From Candidatus Sumerlaeota bacterium (GTDB lineage: Bacteria > Sumerlaeota > Sumerlaeia > JADFCW01), in contig JADFCW010000036.1 of assembly GCA_017161705.1 (NCBI GenBank), positions 1-32,775 of the forward strand: a stretch of 32,775 bases of DNA, given 5' to 3'. How positions within the stretch are numbered: position 1 is the first letter of the stretch; every line of letters begins with the position of its first letter. Both the position numbers and the translations under genes were made by a program. Under the pieces are notes generated by a model. The model was not told the DNA's origin and did no database searches. It worked only from the letters and a program-made list of their open reading frames with translations. Shown here one piece after another: positions 1 through 7,434 of this stretch.

Positions 1-781
1 GGTAGCCCTCGTCGGCGCTCCAGACCGATTTCGACGATTCGAGGTCGCGCCCGAACGCCGCCACGCCGGTCGGACAGAACAGGGGCGCATAGACCCCGTA
101 GCGAGGTCGCCGGTCGGCAAACAGAATGCCGTGCGCGTCCACAAAGAAGAACCGGATGCCCTGTTCGGCCAAAATGGCGTCGAGACCCGGATAGTAGCCG
201 CACTCGCCGTTCCAGATCCCCCGCGGCGGCTGCCCGAAAGTCTCCTGATGATATTGTACGGCAATGGCTACCTGCGCCCGGACAGCCTGGGGTTGCATCT
301 GCAGGAGGGGGAGAAAGCCATGGGTGGCGCCGCACGTGATGATCTCCAGCCGGCCCGTATCGGCCAGCTGCTGGAAGGCTCTGACCAGATTCCGTTTATG
401 TTTGTCCACGAACAGCCGGCGGCACATCTCGAACCGGCGCAGATACATCTTTGCCGTGTCATGGAACTCCGGCATCCAGCGCGTCCGCTCGATCTCCTTG
501 TGTGCCAGCTCGATCAGCGACTCCAAATGTTTGGTGTATCGCTCGATCAGCAGCGCATCCGTCATCATGGCGACCAACGGCGGGGTCAGCGACATGGTGA
601 CCCGGAAATCCACCCCGTCGCGCACCAAGCCCTCGAACACATCCACCAACGGCAAATATGTCTCGGTCATCGCCTCGAAAAACCATCTCTCTTCGAGGCA
701 ATCGTCATATTCGGGATGACGGACGTAAGGAAGATGTGCGTGAAGGACTAAACAAAGATAGCCGGTGGCTTCTGCAACCAT
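1..781 (-). CDS. GH57 1,4-alpha-glucan branching enzyme, 3'-truncated by window edge
   Basis: The N-terminal 260 residues are present and the rest lies beyond base 1. The start is the ATG at 781-779. The protein opens with the GH57/DUF1957 signature (LHAHLPYVRHPE, residues 13-24, including the H14-x-H16 pair), followed by WFFEAMTETYLPL. The segment WNGECGYYPG carries Glu193, which sits where GH57 branching enzymes have their catalytic nucleophile (about residue 183-184 in characterised members). The last visible residues, WSADEGY, also fit the family. By family, the enzyme creates alpha-1,6 branches in glycogen in the cytoplasm; related GH57 amylases cannot be excluded without the C-terminal half. 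It lies 111 bp downstream of the DUF4912 gene on the same strand, so co-transcription is likely. I see no strong Shine-Dalgarno directly before the ATG. Confidence 0.88.
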   Translation of the reverse strand, partial: MVAEATGYLCLVLHAHLPYVRHPEYDDCLEERWFFEAMTETYLPLVDVFEGLVRDGVDFRVTMSLTPPLVAMMTDALLIERYTKHLESLIELAHKEIERTRWMPEFHDTAKMYLRRFEMCRRLFVDKHKRNLVRAFQQLADTGRLEIITCGATHGFLPLLQMQPQAVRAQVAIAVQYHQETFGQPPRGIWNGECGYYPGLDAILAEQGIRFFFVDAHGILFADRRPRYGVYAPLFCPTGVAAFGRDLESSKSVWSADEGY

Positions 782-892
782 AAGAAATCCGCTACAGCCT
801 CAGGATGATCGTCCAGCAATAATCTGCCCCAACTCTTTCGATTTCCCCGGGATTCTGCGTTTCTCGTTCCGCACTCTGTGTTGTTGGTTCCC

Positions 893-2227
893 TCACGACC
901 GCATCGTTCGGCGGACAATGGGAATGACCTCGCGCGTCAGCGCGGCATTGCTGCTGACTGCGCGGACAGGAATGATCTGCTCGCCGTCCGGCAACTCAAA
1001 CCGCAGCGAGAATGTGCCATCAGGCCGCACCAGGACCGGCTGGCCTTGGATGGTTACGCGGGCCGACGGATCCGTTGCGCCGCTGACAATCAACTCGGTT
1101 CGCACGGAAAGCGGGAGTTCGGCAGCCGCTCCGCCGGCTTCCTCTTTTGCACCCGGGCGCCGCCCGAGGCGCAACGCGGCCAGCGAGCCCGACGGCGGGG
1201 CGCTGACCCCTTCGCCCTGTTCGAGCCGCAACCGCAGCCGACGCGAGATTTGGCGGATTGCGGCCTCCGATCCCATCCGGCTGCTGCCGGCCAAAACCAC
1301 ATCGGCCGAACGCGCGAGAATCTCCTTCAACTCCTCCGATACCGACATCCATTCCGCGTCCTCGGCCGATGCCTCCGCGATGAAGTTTCGCGGCGTGTGC
1401 ACCGTATTGGACCGGCATATCTGGATGAACTCCCCCTCGGGGTTCAACACGCCGATTTCCGCGCACCACTCGCAATCTGTCTTCGGAACGTTGACATACC
1501 AGCTGACCGCGCCGCCGGTGATCGGGATTTCATACCATGCCCGACTATTAAGCCCGTTGAACTCCTCAACTCCGGTAATATCGTGCAAGCGCACAACCAG
1601 CCGCTCGATGAATCCTTCCGGGGCAAGTCCCAGCATCTGGCGGACATCCTTGCCGATTTCCCAATAGAAGAACAGCCATTCCGGATCGCGGACCATCAGA
1701 ACCAACTTCGTATCGCCGTATTCGCGGGGCAAATCGCTGATGCGTTCTTCCGGATAGATTGGCTCGATGATCCGATCGGGCGGCGTAACCTCGTATTTGG
1801 CTGCGCGAATGGCGATGACGGGGCTGCCGCTGACTGCTGCGGCATGAGGGGTGGCTCCGACCACTGTGCTGTGGGGATGCACGACAACGGCTTCGGGCTC
1901 GGGTTCGGCCTCGACTCTCTTTTCCACGACCGGCTGAGCAGTAGGGGGGGGAGCGGCTTTTCGGGTGCGCTTTTTCGGCGTTGCGGCGGTGGTCCGGGTC
2001 CGCTTCCTGGTCGGGGCGGCCGCCGCGGAGGAGAGGGCTGCGCTTTCCTTCGGAACCGCTTTGCGCGACGGCGAAGCAGCCTTTTTCCCCTCTTTTGCCG
2101 GCGCTTGCGCTTTCTTAGGCGCCTCGGCAGCAGTGCTGCGCTTGCGGCGCGAGGCTGTTTTCTCCGCGCTCGCTTTTGTTTCGGTGGTGGACGATTTTCG
2201 AGTTTTTGATTTCTTTTCTTTATCCAT
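893..2227 (-). CDS. DUF4912 domain protein with Lys/Ala-rich N-terminal tail
   Basis: 444 residues from the ATG at 2227, where a purine-rich GGAGGAAGG stretch lies about 16 bases upstream. An in-frame ATG at 2503 would add 92 unconvincing residues. Residues 1 to about 115 are low complexity, rich in Lys, Ala, Thr, Ser and Pro, reminiscent of histone-H1-like tails. Residues about 150-285 match DUF4912: YGDTKLVLMVRDPEWLFFYW, then RLHDITG, WYVNVPKTD and a CAEIGVLN segment. The C-terminal 65 residues (LIVSGATDP, VRPDGTFSLRFELPDGEQ) look like a small beta-sandwich of the glucodextranase or Big type. DUF4912 proteins often precede GH57 branching enzymes, as here, which suggests a role in binding or organising alpha-glucan; the molecular function is unknown. 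The basic tail could bind an acidic partner, but that is inference. Confidence 0.85.
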   Translation of the reverse strand: MDKEKKSKTRKSSTTETKASAEKTASRRKRSTAAEAPKKAQAPAKEGKKAASPSRKAVPKESAALSSAAAAPTRKRTRTTAATPKKRTRKAAPPPTAQPVVEKRVEAEPEPEAVVVHPHSTVVGATPHAAAVSGSPVIAIRAAKYEVTPPDRIIEPIYPEERISDLPREYGDTKLVLMVRDPEWLFFYWEIGKDVRQMLGLAPEGFIERLVVRLHDITGVEEFNGLNSRAWYEIPITGGAVSWYVNVPKTDCEWCAEIGVLNPEGEFIQICRSNTVHTPRNFIAEASAEDAEWMSVSEELKEILARSADVVLAGSSRMGSEAAIRQISRRLRLRLEQGEGVSAPPSGSLAALRLGRRPGAKEEAGGAAAELPLSVRTELIVSGATDPSARVTIQGQPVLVRPDGTFSLRFELPDGEQIIPVRAVSSNAALTREVIPIVRRTMRS

Positions 2228-2505
2228 TTGAAACACCCCGCCCCCTTCCTCCCATGCCTTTTTCAAAGGCAAGAAAGAAAACGGAAGTTTTTTGCGGCCC
2301 CTTCGCCATTCAAACAAAGGAACAATAGCCAGTGCCCAATTTACAAAACAAGTGAAAAATGCATTTGGATACACTCGCGATGTCCGACGATAAGCGACAA
2401 TTTCCCGTTGACGGACACCGCGGAGCAACGGTAACCAATAAACCGCATTCCTGCGGTGCGAATTTTTCCACCGGCAAACCAAATCCATCATCGAGGTGAA
2501 CAACT

Positions 2506-3264
2506 ATGGCGACCCGAACAAGCAGTCTTATCCGGCAATTGTGTTTTGCAGGATTGATTCTGGCTCTCATCGCCCCGTATGCGGCAGCGGGCGAGGCCAA
2601 GACGGCCAGGAAAGGCAAAGGCGGCGGCAAAAAAGGCGCCAAAACCGAAACGCCCGCACCAGCCGCATCCGAGGAAGGCTTTGTCAGCCTGTTCGACGGC
2701 AAGACCCTCGACGGCTGGAAGGTCAACGAAAATCCCGGCTCGTTTGTCGTCGAAAACGGCGCCATCGTGACCAAGAATGGGACACGCTCGCATCTGTTCT
2801 ATGACGGCCCCGTGGCCAATCACGATTTCAAAAACTTTATCCTCCGCATGGACGTCATGACCACAACCGGCGCCAACAGCGGCGTCTTCTTCCACACCCA
2901 GTTCCAGGAAACGGGCTGGCCCGGCATCGGCTACGAATGCCAGGTCAACAGCACCCATAGCGACCCGATTCGCACCGGCAGCATTTATCAGGCCAAAGAC
3001 CTTGTCAACAAAGACGGCTCGGAGCACACCAAGGACGGCAAATGGTTTGCCCTCGAGATTGCCGTGGAAGGCAAAAAAATCACGGTCAAGGTCGACGGCA
3101 AGGTGATCAATGAATACACCGAACCGGACAACGTCGCGCCGCCGAAGAATAGCCCGGGCCGGAAGCTGTCGAGCGGAACATTCGCCCTGCAGGCCCATCC
3201 GCCAATTGCGGGCACGCCCGGCACGGTGATGTTCAAAAATATTCGCGTGAAGGTCTTGCCGTAG
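2506..3264 (+). CDS. Secreted DUF1080 (3-keto-disaccharide hydrolase-type) protein
   Basis: 252 residues. The start is ATG 2506 with GAGGTG about 6 bases upstream. Residues 1-28 form a Sec signal peptide (hydrophobic core CFAGLILALIAPYAAAG), followed by a Lys/Gly/Ala/Pro linker to about residue 57. The rest is a jelly-roll DUF1080 domain (PF06439): FVSLFDGKTLDGWK, NSGVFFHTQ, GYECQVN, WFALEIAVEGKKITVKVDGK and IRVKVL are its recurrent strands. Some DUF1080 proteins cleave 3-keto-glycosides; others are uncharacterised, so the substrate is not determined. The next gene on the same strand is a Tat-exported Gfo/Idh oxidoreductase, the enzyme class that makes 3-keto sugars. A repeat and a hairpin lie between them, so they may not share one transcript. 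Confidence 0.9.
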   Translation: MATRTSSLIRQLCFAGLILALIAPYAAAGEAKTARKGKGGGKKGAKTETPAPAASEEGFVSLFDGKTLDGWKVNENPGSFVVENGAIVTKNGTRSHLFYDGPVANHDFKNFILRMDVMTTTGANSGVFFHTQFQETGWPGIGYECQVNSTHSDPIRTGSIYQAKDLVNKDGSEHTKDGKWFALEIAVEGKKITVKVDGKVINEYTEPDNVAPPKNSPGRKLSSGTFALQAHPPIAGTPGTVMFKNIRVKVLP

Positions 3265-3309
3265 CAAGACAAGAAGGACCGAAAGGGCAGGAAGGACCCA
3301 AAGAACGCC
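3265..3309 (+). repeat. Degenerate 9-bp tandem repeat immediately after the stop codon
   Basis: Five consecutive 9-base units start at the first base after the DUF1080 stop: CAAGACAAG, AAGGACCGA, AAGGGCAGG, AAGGACCCA, AAGAACGCC. Read through in frame they would give a Lys-Asp-Arg-like periodic peptide. The units are purine-rich on the plus strand. No coding role is evident. Confidence 0.6.
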
Positions 3310-3623
3310 AGGGCGAGAAGACCCGGCGAAGGGGAGTGATATCCCATCCATCGGTCTCTTCCGTCCCCGACATAGCCTATGGCCACAACCCAAAAGACCT
3401 TCGCACAATGGCCAGGCCTCAAGCGGGCTTTGGACTGCGGCAGCCATGCTGCCGCTTTTGCGCGGGCAGGTTTCGACGCACCTTCCGCGGCCCATGGTAC
3501 AACCAAGCATAAGATGTTCCATAAAGATGCATGCATTGTAGCTAGCTCCTTTAATGAAAGCATCTAAACTCTTGGCAGTCTTTCATGACGTCAATGCGTC
3601 AACAAGAAATAGATGAAAATACT
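3310..3623. other. Intergenic stretch without a convincing gene
   Basis: 314 bases between the 9-bp repeat and the heptamer hairpin. The only reading frames are short and lack family signatures and ribosome binding sites. Composition becomes AT-richer toward 3600, so a promoter for the Gfo/Idh gene could lie here, but I cannot identify convincing -35 and -10 boxes. Confidence 0.5.
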
Positions 3624-3685
3624 GAGGTTACGAGGTTGCGGTTTTGTTTTTCTCCAATCTCCAACCTCTAACCTCCCGTTTTTTT
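3624..3685 (+). terminator. Hairpin built of 7-bp repeats followed by a T-run
   Basis: GAGGTTA (3624-3630), a bulged C, and GAGGTTG (3632-3638) pair with CAACCTC (3662-3668) and TAACCTC (3669-3675), giving 14 base pairs around a 23-base loop. CCG and seven T (3679-3685) follow, the layout of a Rho-independent terminator on the plus strand. Both arms show a 7-base period. The loop is long for a terminator, and the Gfo/Idh start is only 40 bases further on, so it could instead be a repeat element or 5' leader structure. Confidence 0.5.
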
Positions 3686-3711
3686 CAGAGTAGTTTTTTT
3701 AAATTTCTCCC

Positions 3712-3717
3712 AAGGAG
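3712..3717 (+). promoter_or_regulatory. Shine-Dalgarno deciding the Gfo/Idh start
   Basis: AAGGAG with 7 bases to ATG 3725. This places the start at the Tat signal peptide and rules out the upstream in-frame ATG at 3644, which would lie before the hairpin's right arm and T-run. Confidence 0.8.
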
Positions 3718-3724
3718 ACTGCCC

Positions 3725-5083
3725 ATGAATCGTCGTCTGTTCTTGAAAGCAGCGGCCGCGGCAAGCGCCGCGCTATCGTCGCGCCGCAGTCTGGCCGCAG
3801 AAGCAGCGGCCGGCAAACGCGTCGCTCTCATCGGCTCCGGCTGGTATGGAAAAAGCGCCCTGTTCCGACTGCTTCAGATCGCGCCGGTCGAGGTCGTCGC
3901 CCTTTGCGACGTGGACAAGAAGATGGTGGCCGAGGCCGCCGACATGGTGGCCGAACGTCAGGTGTCCAAGAAAAAGCCCCGAACCTACGGCGATTATCGG
4001 GAAATGCTCAAACAGGAGAAACCCGACATTGTCCATGTGGCCACGCCCGACCACTGGCACGCCTTGTCGATGATCGCTGCGGTCCAGGCCGGCGCCGATG
4101 TGTATGTCGAAAAACCTATCAGCGTGGACATCGTCGAAGGGCAGGCCATGGTCGCCGCGGCCCAAAAATACAACCGCGTCGTGCAGGTCAACATGCAACG
4201 CCGCAGCACACCCCACCTGGTCGAGGCACGCGACCGCGTCATCCGGGAAGGCAAACTCGGCAAGGTCGGTCTGGTCGAGATTTATTGCTACTATCAGATG
4301 CGGGCGCGCGAAAACCCGCCCGATACCGACCCGCCCGAATACCTGGATTATGAAATGTGGACCGGCCCCGCTCCCATGCGCCCCTACAACGCGCTCGTCC
4401 ATCCGCGCCGCTGGCGAGCGTTCATGGAATACGGCAACGGCATCGTCGGCGATATGTGCGTCCACATGCTCGACATGGTGCGCTGGATGCTCAATCTGGG
4501 CTGGCCGAAACGCATTTCCTCCAGTGGCGGCATCTTCCTCGACAAAAAAAGCAAGGCCAACATCTCTGACACCCAGATCGCCACGTTCGAGTATGATGAC
4601 CTCACGATCGTCTGGCAGCACCGCTCGTGGGGCGACCCGCCGGTGCCGGCCGCCCAGAAATTTCCGTGGGGCGCAACCCTCTACGGCGAGAACGGAACGC
4701 TGACGGCCAACGTGATGAACTACGAATTTATCCCGCGCGGCAAGGGCGGCACCCCGCTCAGCGGCAAATGTCTCTATGAATACGACAAATATCCCGAAGA
4801 CGAAACCGAGAAGGACCTCGAACGCCACGTCGCTTCGGCCATCCGCCGCCACTATCAGAACTTCCTCGAAAACATTGCCACGCGCGGCAAGCCCGTCTCG
4901 AACATCGAGGAAGGCTACATTTCGGCGGCGTGCTGCATCCTGGCCAACATGGCTATGCAGCTGGGCCGCACGCTGGCCTTCGATCCGACGAAGGGGAAGA
5001 TCATCGGCGACGACGAGGCGAACCGGTTGCTCGCCCGGCCCTACCGCGCCCCATGGGTGCACCCAACGCCGGACACCGTGTAG
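3725..5083 (+). CDS. Tat-exported Gfo/Idh/MocA family oxidoreductase
   Basis: 452 residues. The N-terminus is a twin-arginine signal (NRRLFLKAAAAASAALSS, matching RRxFLK), so the enzyme is probably exported folded with its nicotinamide cofactor. The Rossmann fold begins with GSGWYG (residues 37-42), continues with EVVALCDVD, TPDHWHA and the family Lys in EKP (Glu129-Lys130-Pro131), then the C-terminal alpha/beta dimer domain. Family members oxidise or reduce sugars and cyclitols with NAD(P); the substrate cannot be read from the sequence. The terminal RPYRAPW segment is shared with the second Gfo/Idh protein of this window (30205-31509, RAPW). It lies downstream of the DUF1080 gene on the same strand, which suggests a shared carbohydrate pathway. 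Confidence 0.93.
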   Translation: MNRRLFLKAAAAASAALSSRRSLAAEAAAGKRVALIGSGWYGKSALFRLLQIAPVEVVALCDVDKKMVAEAADMVAERQVSKKKPRTYGDYREMLKQEKPDIVHVATPDHWHALSMIAAVQAGADVYVEKPISVDIVEGQAMVAAAQKYNRVVQVNMQRRSTPHLVEARDRVIREGKLGKVGLVEIYCYYQMRARENPPDTDPPEYLDYEMWTGPAPMRPYNALVHPRRWRAFMEYGNGIVGDMCVHMLDMVRWMLNLGWPKRISSSGGIFLDKKSKANISDTQIATFEYDDLTIVWQHRSWGDPPVPAAQKFPWGATLYGENGTLTANVMNYEFIPRGKGGTPLSGKCLYEYDKYPEDETEKDLERHVASAIRRHYQNFLENIATRGKPVSNIEEGYISAACCILANMAMQLGRTLAFDPTKGKIIGDDEANRLLARPYRAPWVHPTPDTV

Positions 5084-5154
5084 GCGGCAGCCCTTTCCCA
5101 GGCCGATCGGCAATAGGCGTTGTAGGCGTCGCACGCTGATACCAGGGCGGCGCC
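5083..5154. repeat. Imperfect inverted repeat after the Gfo/Idh stop (REP-like or terminator-like)
   Basis: The left arm 5083-5101 (GGCGGCAGCCCTTTCCCAG) is a partial reverse complement of the right arm 5136-5154 (CTGATACCAGGGCGGCGCC), with the GGCG, GCCCT and CAG blocks matching. The loop contains the palindrome GCCGATCGGC. There is no T-run. It could stabilise or end the transcript, or be a dispersed extragenic palindrome. Confidence 0.4.
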
Positions 5155-5603
5155 AACAACCGAGTGTTTATCCTTGAATCCATGCGGGCGGGGAATTCGA
5201 CATCCGGAACACAGACCACCGGGAAATCCGGCGTCCACGAAATCGCCCTGACAGGCAACAGTCCCGTTGCGGGCGACAACGCCCAGGCCGACTCCGCGTT
5301 CATCCGAAGAATTCCCACCAGTGGATGCCCAGAACGGTCGCGGGTTTCTAACATGGCCTGGGGCCACGACCAAACATTCTCTCCGGTTTTATCCCCCAGT
5401 CCGTGGAAGAATGAAATTGGTAACACTTGAAAAACTCGAGAGAAGCTGTCGGAATACCATTTGCATTGCCGCTTGCGGCGCATGGATCTCTCATTTCGGC
5501 GGGATTTCTTCCCCCTGACTGGTCATCAAAGAAACGACATACGTTTCTCGGCACGCGGCAAGGGTTCTAAGATTTACCGCAACTATCCCAACGGATTTTT
5601 CCC
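5155..5603. other. 449-base intergenic stretch, no gene supported
   Basis: Open frames exist on both strands but none has family resemblance, a ribosome binding site or consistent codon usage. Base composition drops in GC relative to neighbouring genes, especially after 5380. It must hold the promoter for the MBL-fold gene or operon starting at 5604, but I cannot place it. Confidence 0.5.
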
Positions 5604-6227
5604 ATGCCTTTTCTTCACACGCTGGCAGTGGGTCCGCTTGAAACGAATTGCTATCTGTACGGCGACGACAAAACAGGCGAGTGCGCGATCATTGATCCGG
5701 GCGGCGATGGGGAACGGATTGCCGCCGCCATCGGGCGCCACTCGCTCCAGCCGACGCTGATTCTGCTGACGCATGCGCACTTTGACCACACAGGGGCTGT
5801 AGCCGCGTTGAACAAGCGCTATGGGGCGCGCGTGGGTCTGGGCGAACCCGAGGCGCCGGCTCTGTCGAATGCCCTGCAAAGCGGTGCAACGTGGTTTGGT
5901 TGTCCATTCGAGCCCGCCGCGCCGGATTTTTTCATCGCCGACGGCCAGCGGATTTCCATCGGCGCGGCGGAGTTGACCGCCCTGGCTACACCCGGCCACA
6001 GTGCCGGCGGCTTGAGCTTTCTCGGCGACGGGCTTGTCTTTGTCGGCGACGTTCTGTTTCGCGACGGTATCGGCCGCTACGATCTTCCCGGTGCAGACTT
6101 TGAAACACTGCGCCGGAGCCTCCGGCGTCTCCTTTCGCTTCCCGACGATACCCGTGTTCTGCCCGGCCACGGACCGGCTACGACGATTGGCCGCGAGCGA
6201 AAAACCAATCCCTATCTGGCGGAGTGA
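5604..6227 (+). CDS. MBL-fold metallo-hydrolase (glyoxalase II-like)
   Basis: 207 residues, a full-length compact metallo-beta-lactamase-fold protein. It starts with a typical glyoxalase-II-like N-terminus (VGPLETNCYLYGD, IIDPGGD), then the metal motif HAHFDH (residues 57-62), the third-ligand region TPGHSAGG, the bridging Asp in FVGDVLF and the last His in VLPGHGP. The arrangement predicts a dinuclear zinc or iron centre hydrolysing thioesters such as S-lactoylglutathione or a similar compound; the true substrate is unknown. It is shorter than classical GloB (about 250) and lacks the C-terminal glutathione-binding domain, so it belongs to the broad YcbL-like group. No clear Shine-Dalgarno precedes the ATG. 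queG follows closely. Confidence 0.9.
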   Translation: MPFLHTLAVGPLETNCYLYGDDKTGECAIIDPGGDGERIAAAIGRHSLQPTLILLTHAHFDHTGAVAALNKRYGARVGLGEPEAPALSNALQSGATWFGCPFEPAAPDFFIADGQRISIGAAELTALATPGHSAGGLSFLGDGLVFVGDVLFRDGIGRYDLPGADFETLRRSLRRLLSLPDDTRVLPGHGPATTIGRERKTNPYLAE

Positions 6228-6243
6228 GGTCGGTGAAAAGCCG

Positions 6244-7413
6244 GTGGAGCAGAGGAAACGACACCCCTCCATAGCCTCTTCAAGCGGCGCAAACCCGGCC
6301 GAACCGCCCGCCGCGCCCGTCCATGCCGTGCGGTCTGGCCCTAAATCCACACCCCCGCTGCTAAATCTTTCCGATCTCCAGAGACTCGGACGCGCAGCCG
6401 GCTTTGACTTGACCGGTGCTGCGCCGGCCGAACCGCTTGCCGAATTCGACTACTATTGCGCGTGGCTACAGCGCGGCTTCCATGGCAATATGGACTATCT
6501 GGAACGCAGGGCTGACGCGCGCAGCAACCCGCAGGCGCTTCTGCCGGAGGCCCGGACCGTTGTGGTCTGCGCCCTCAACTACTTGACGGCGCATCCGGCT
6601 GAGAATGTGGGCAGCGAAGAAGAGCAGCACGGACTACCCGATGGTTCCAGGCCTCGTAAGACCGACGACGAGAGGCGTGCCGGCCGCAATCCCCCCTTGG
6701 ATATCCTGAGCCGTGTTTCGCGCTACGCCTGGGGCCTTGATTATCACAAGGTCGTCCGGCGGCGGCTCGAGCGGCTTCACGCCACGATCGAGGCGCGCCT
6801 GCGCCGTCCCGTGCGGGCGCGGCTTTGCGTGGACACCGCTCCGCTGCTCGAACGCGCCCTGGCCGCACGCGCCGGACTGGGCTGGATCGGCAAAAACAAC
6901 TGCCTGATCCATCCACGCTTCGGCTCGTTTCTTTTCCTTGGCGAACTGCTGCTGGATGTCGAGCTGGAGTGCGGCACCCCCATGGCAGAACGCTGCGGAC
7001 GGTGCGAGCGCTGTTTGCGCGCATGCCCGACGCACGCGCTTGCGGCCCCGCGGGATCTCGATGCGCGGCGATGCCTTGCGTATCAAACCATCGAGATCAG
7101 GAACGATCAACCGCCCGAAGTCGGCATCTATCTGTATGGATGCGACATTTGCCAGAATGTCTGTCCGTGGAACATGCGGGCGCAACGCCGCTTTGCCTGC
7201 AATGTGCGCGAGTTTTGGCCCTTGCCCCATCTTGCCGCGGCGCGATGGGAAAACCTCGATTTCCCCGACGAGTCCGCTTTCCGCAACTTTTTCCGCGGCT
7301 CGGTCATTCGCCGCATTGGCCTCGAACGATGGAAAGCCAACCTGTCCAAAGCCGCCGCTGCGCGGCCGCAGAAAAGCCTTGAAACGGAAGGAATTGACAG
7401 GCACTCTTCTTGA
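6244..7413 (+). CDS. queG: Epoxyqueuosine reductase QueG
   Basis: Cobalamin-dependent iron-sulfur enzyme that makes the last step of queuosine in tRNA, reducing epoxyqueuosine. Diagnostic segments are GFDLTGAAP near the N-terminus, the Asp-containing CVDTAPLLER (Asp197 in this numbering), GWIGKNNCLIHP, FLGELLLD, and two 4Fe-4S motifs: CGRCERCLRACPTHAL and GCDICQNVCPWN. The start is uncertain. No ATG lies between the upstream stop and the conserved region, so GTG 6244 (389 residues) or GTG 6328 (361 residues) are the candidates; the family is usually about 360-390. About 25 extra residues rich in Glu, Arg and Asp separate LNYLTAHP from VSRYAWGLDYHK, where most homologues have a short loop. It follows the MBL gene by about 16 bases and precedes coaBC by 21, so an operon is likely. 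Confidence 0.92.
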   Translation: MEQRKRHPSIASSSGANPAEPPAAPVHAVRSGPKSTPPLLNLSDLQRLGRAAGFDLTGAAPAEPLAEFDYYCAWLQRGFHGNMDYLERRADARSNPQALLPEARTVVVCALNYLTAHPAENVGSEEEQHGLPDGSRPRKTDDERRAGRNPPLDILSRVSRYAWGLDYHKVVRRRLERLHATIEARLRRPVRARLCVDTAPLLERALAARAGLGWIGKNNCLIHPRFGSFLFLGELLLDVELECGTPMAERCGRCERCLRACPTHALAAPRDLDARRCLAYQTIEIRNDQPPEVGIYLYGCDICQNVCPWNMRAQRRFACNVREFWPLPHLAAARWENLDFPDESAFRNFFRGSVIRRIGLERWKANLSKAAAARPQKSLETEGIDRHSS

Positions 7414-7434
7414 CGAATTCAGCGGAGGCGGATC

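Noticed and set aside
878-2209. 443-codon plus-strand frame over the DUF4912 gene
   Set aside because: Its Arg/Gly/Phe-rich composition is a complement artefact; the minus strand holds clear DUF4912 motifs.
2408-2441. TTGACG followed by AT-rich bases as a promoter for the DUF1080 gene
   Set aside because: The -35-like box is good but no acceptable -10 box lies at 16-18 bases. The 11-mer TTGACGGACAC recurs in the hairpin upstream of dprA, so the match may reflect something else or chance.
3773-5134. 453-codon minus-strand frame opposite the first Gfo/Idh gene
   Set aside because: Antisense shadow rich in His, Val and Asp from complementing Gfo/Idh codons; no ribosome binding site.
5001-5483. 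160-codon minus-strand frame in the gap before the MBL-fold gene
   Set aside because: No ribosome binding site or family similarity, and it crosses both the inverted repeat and the end of the Gfo/Idh gene.
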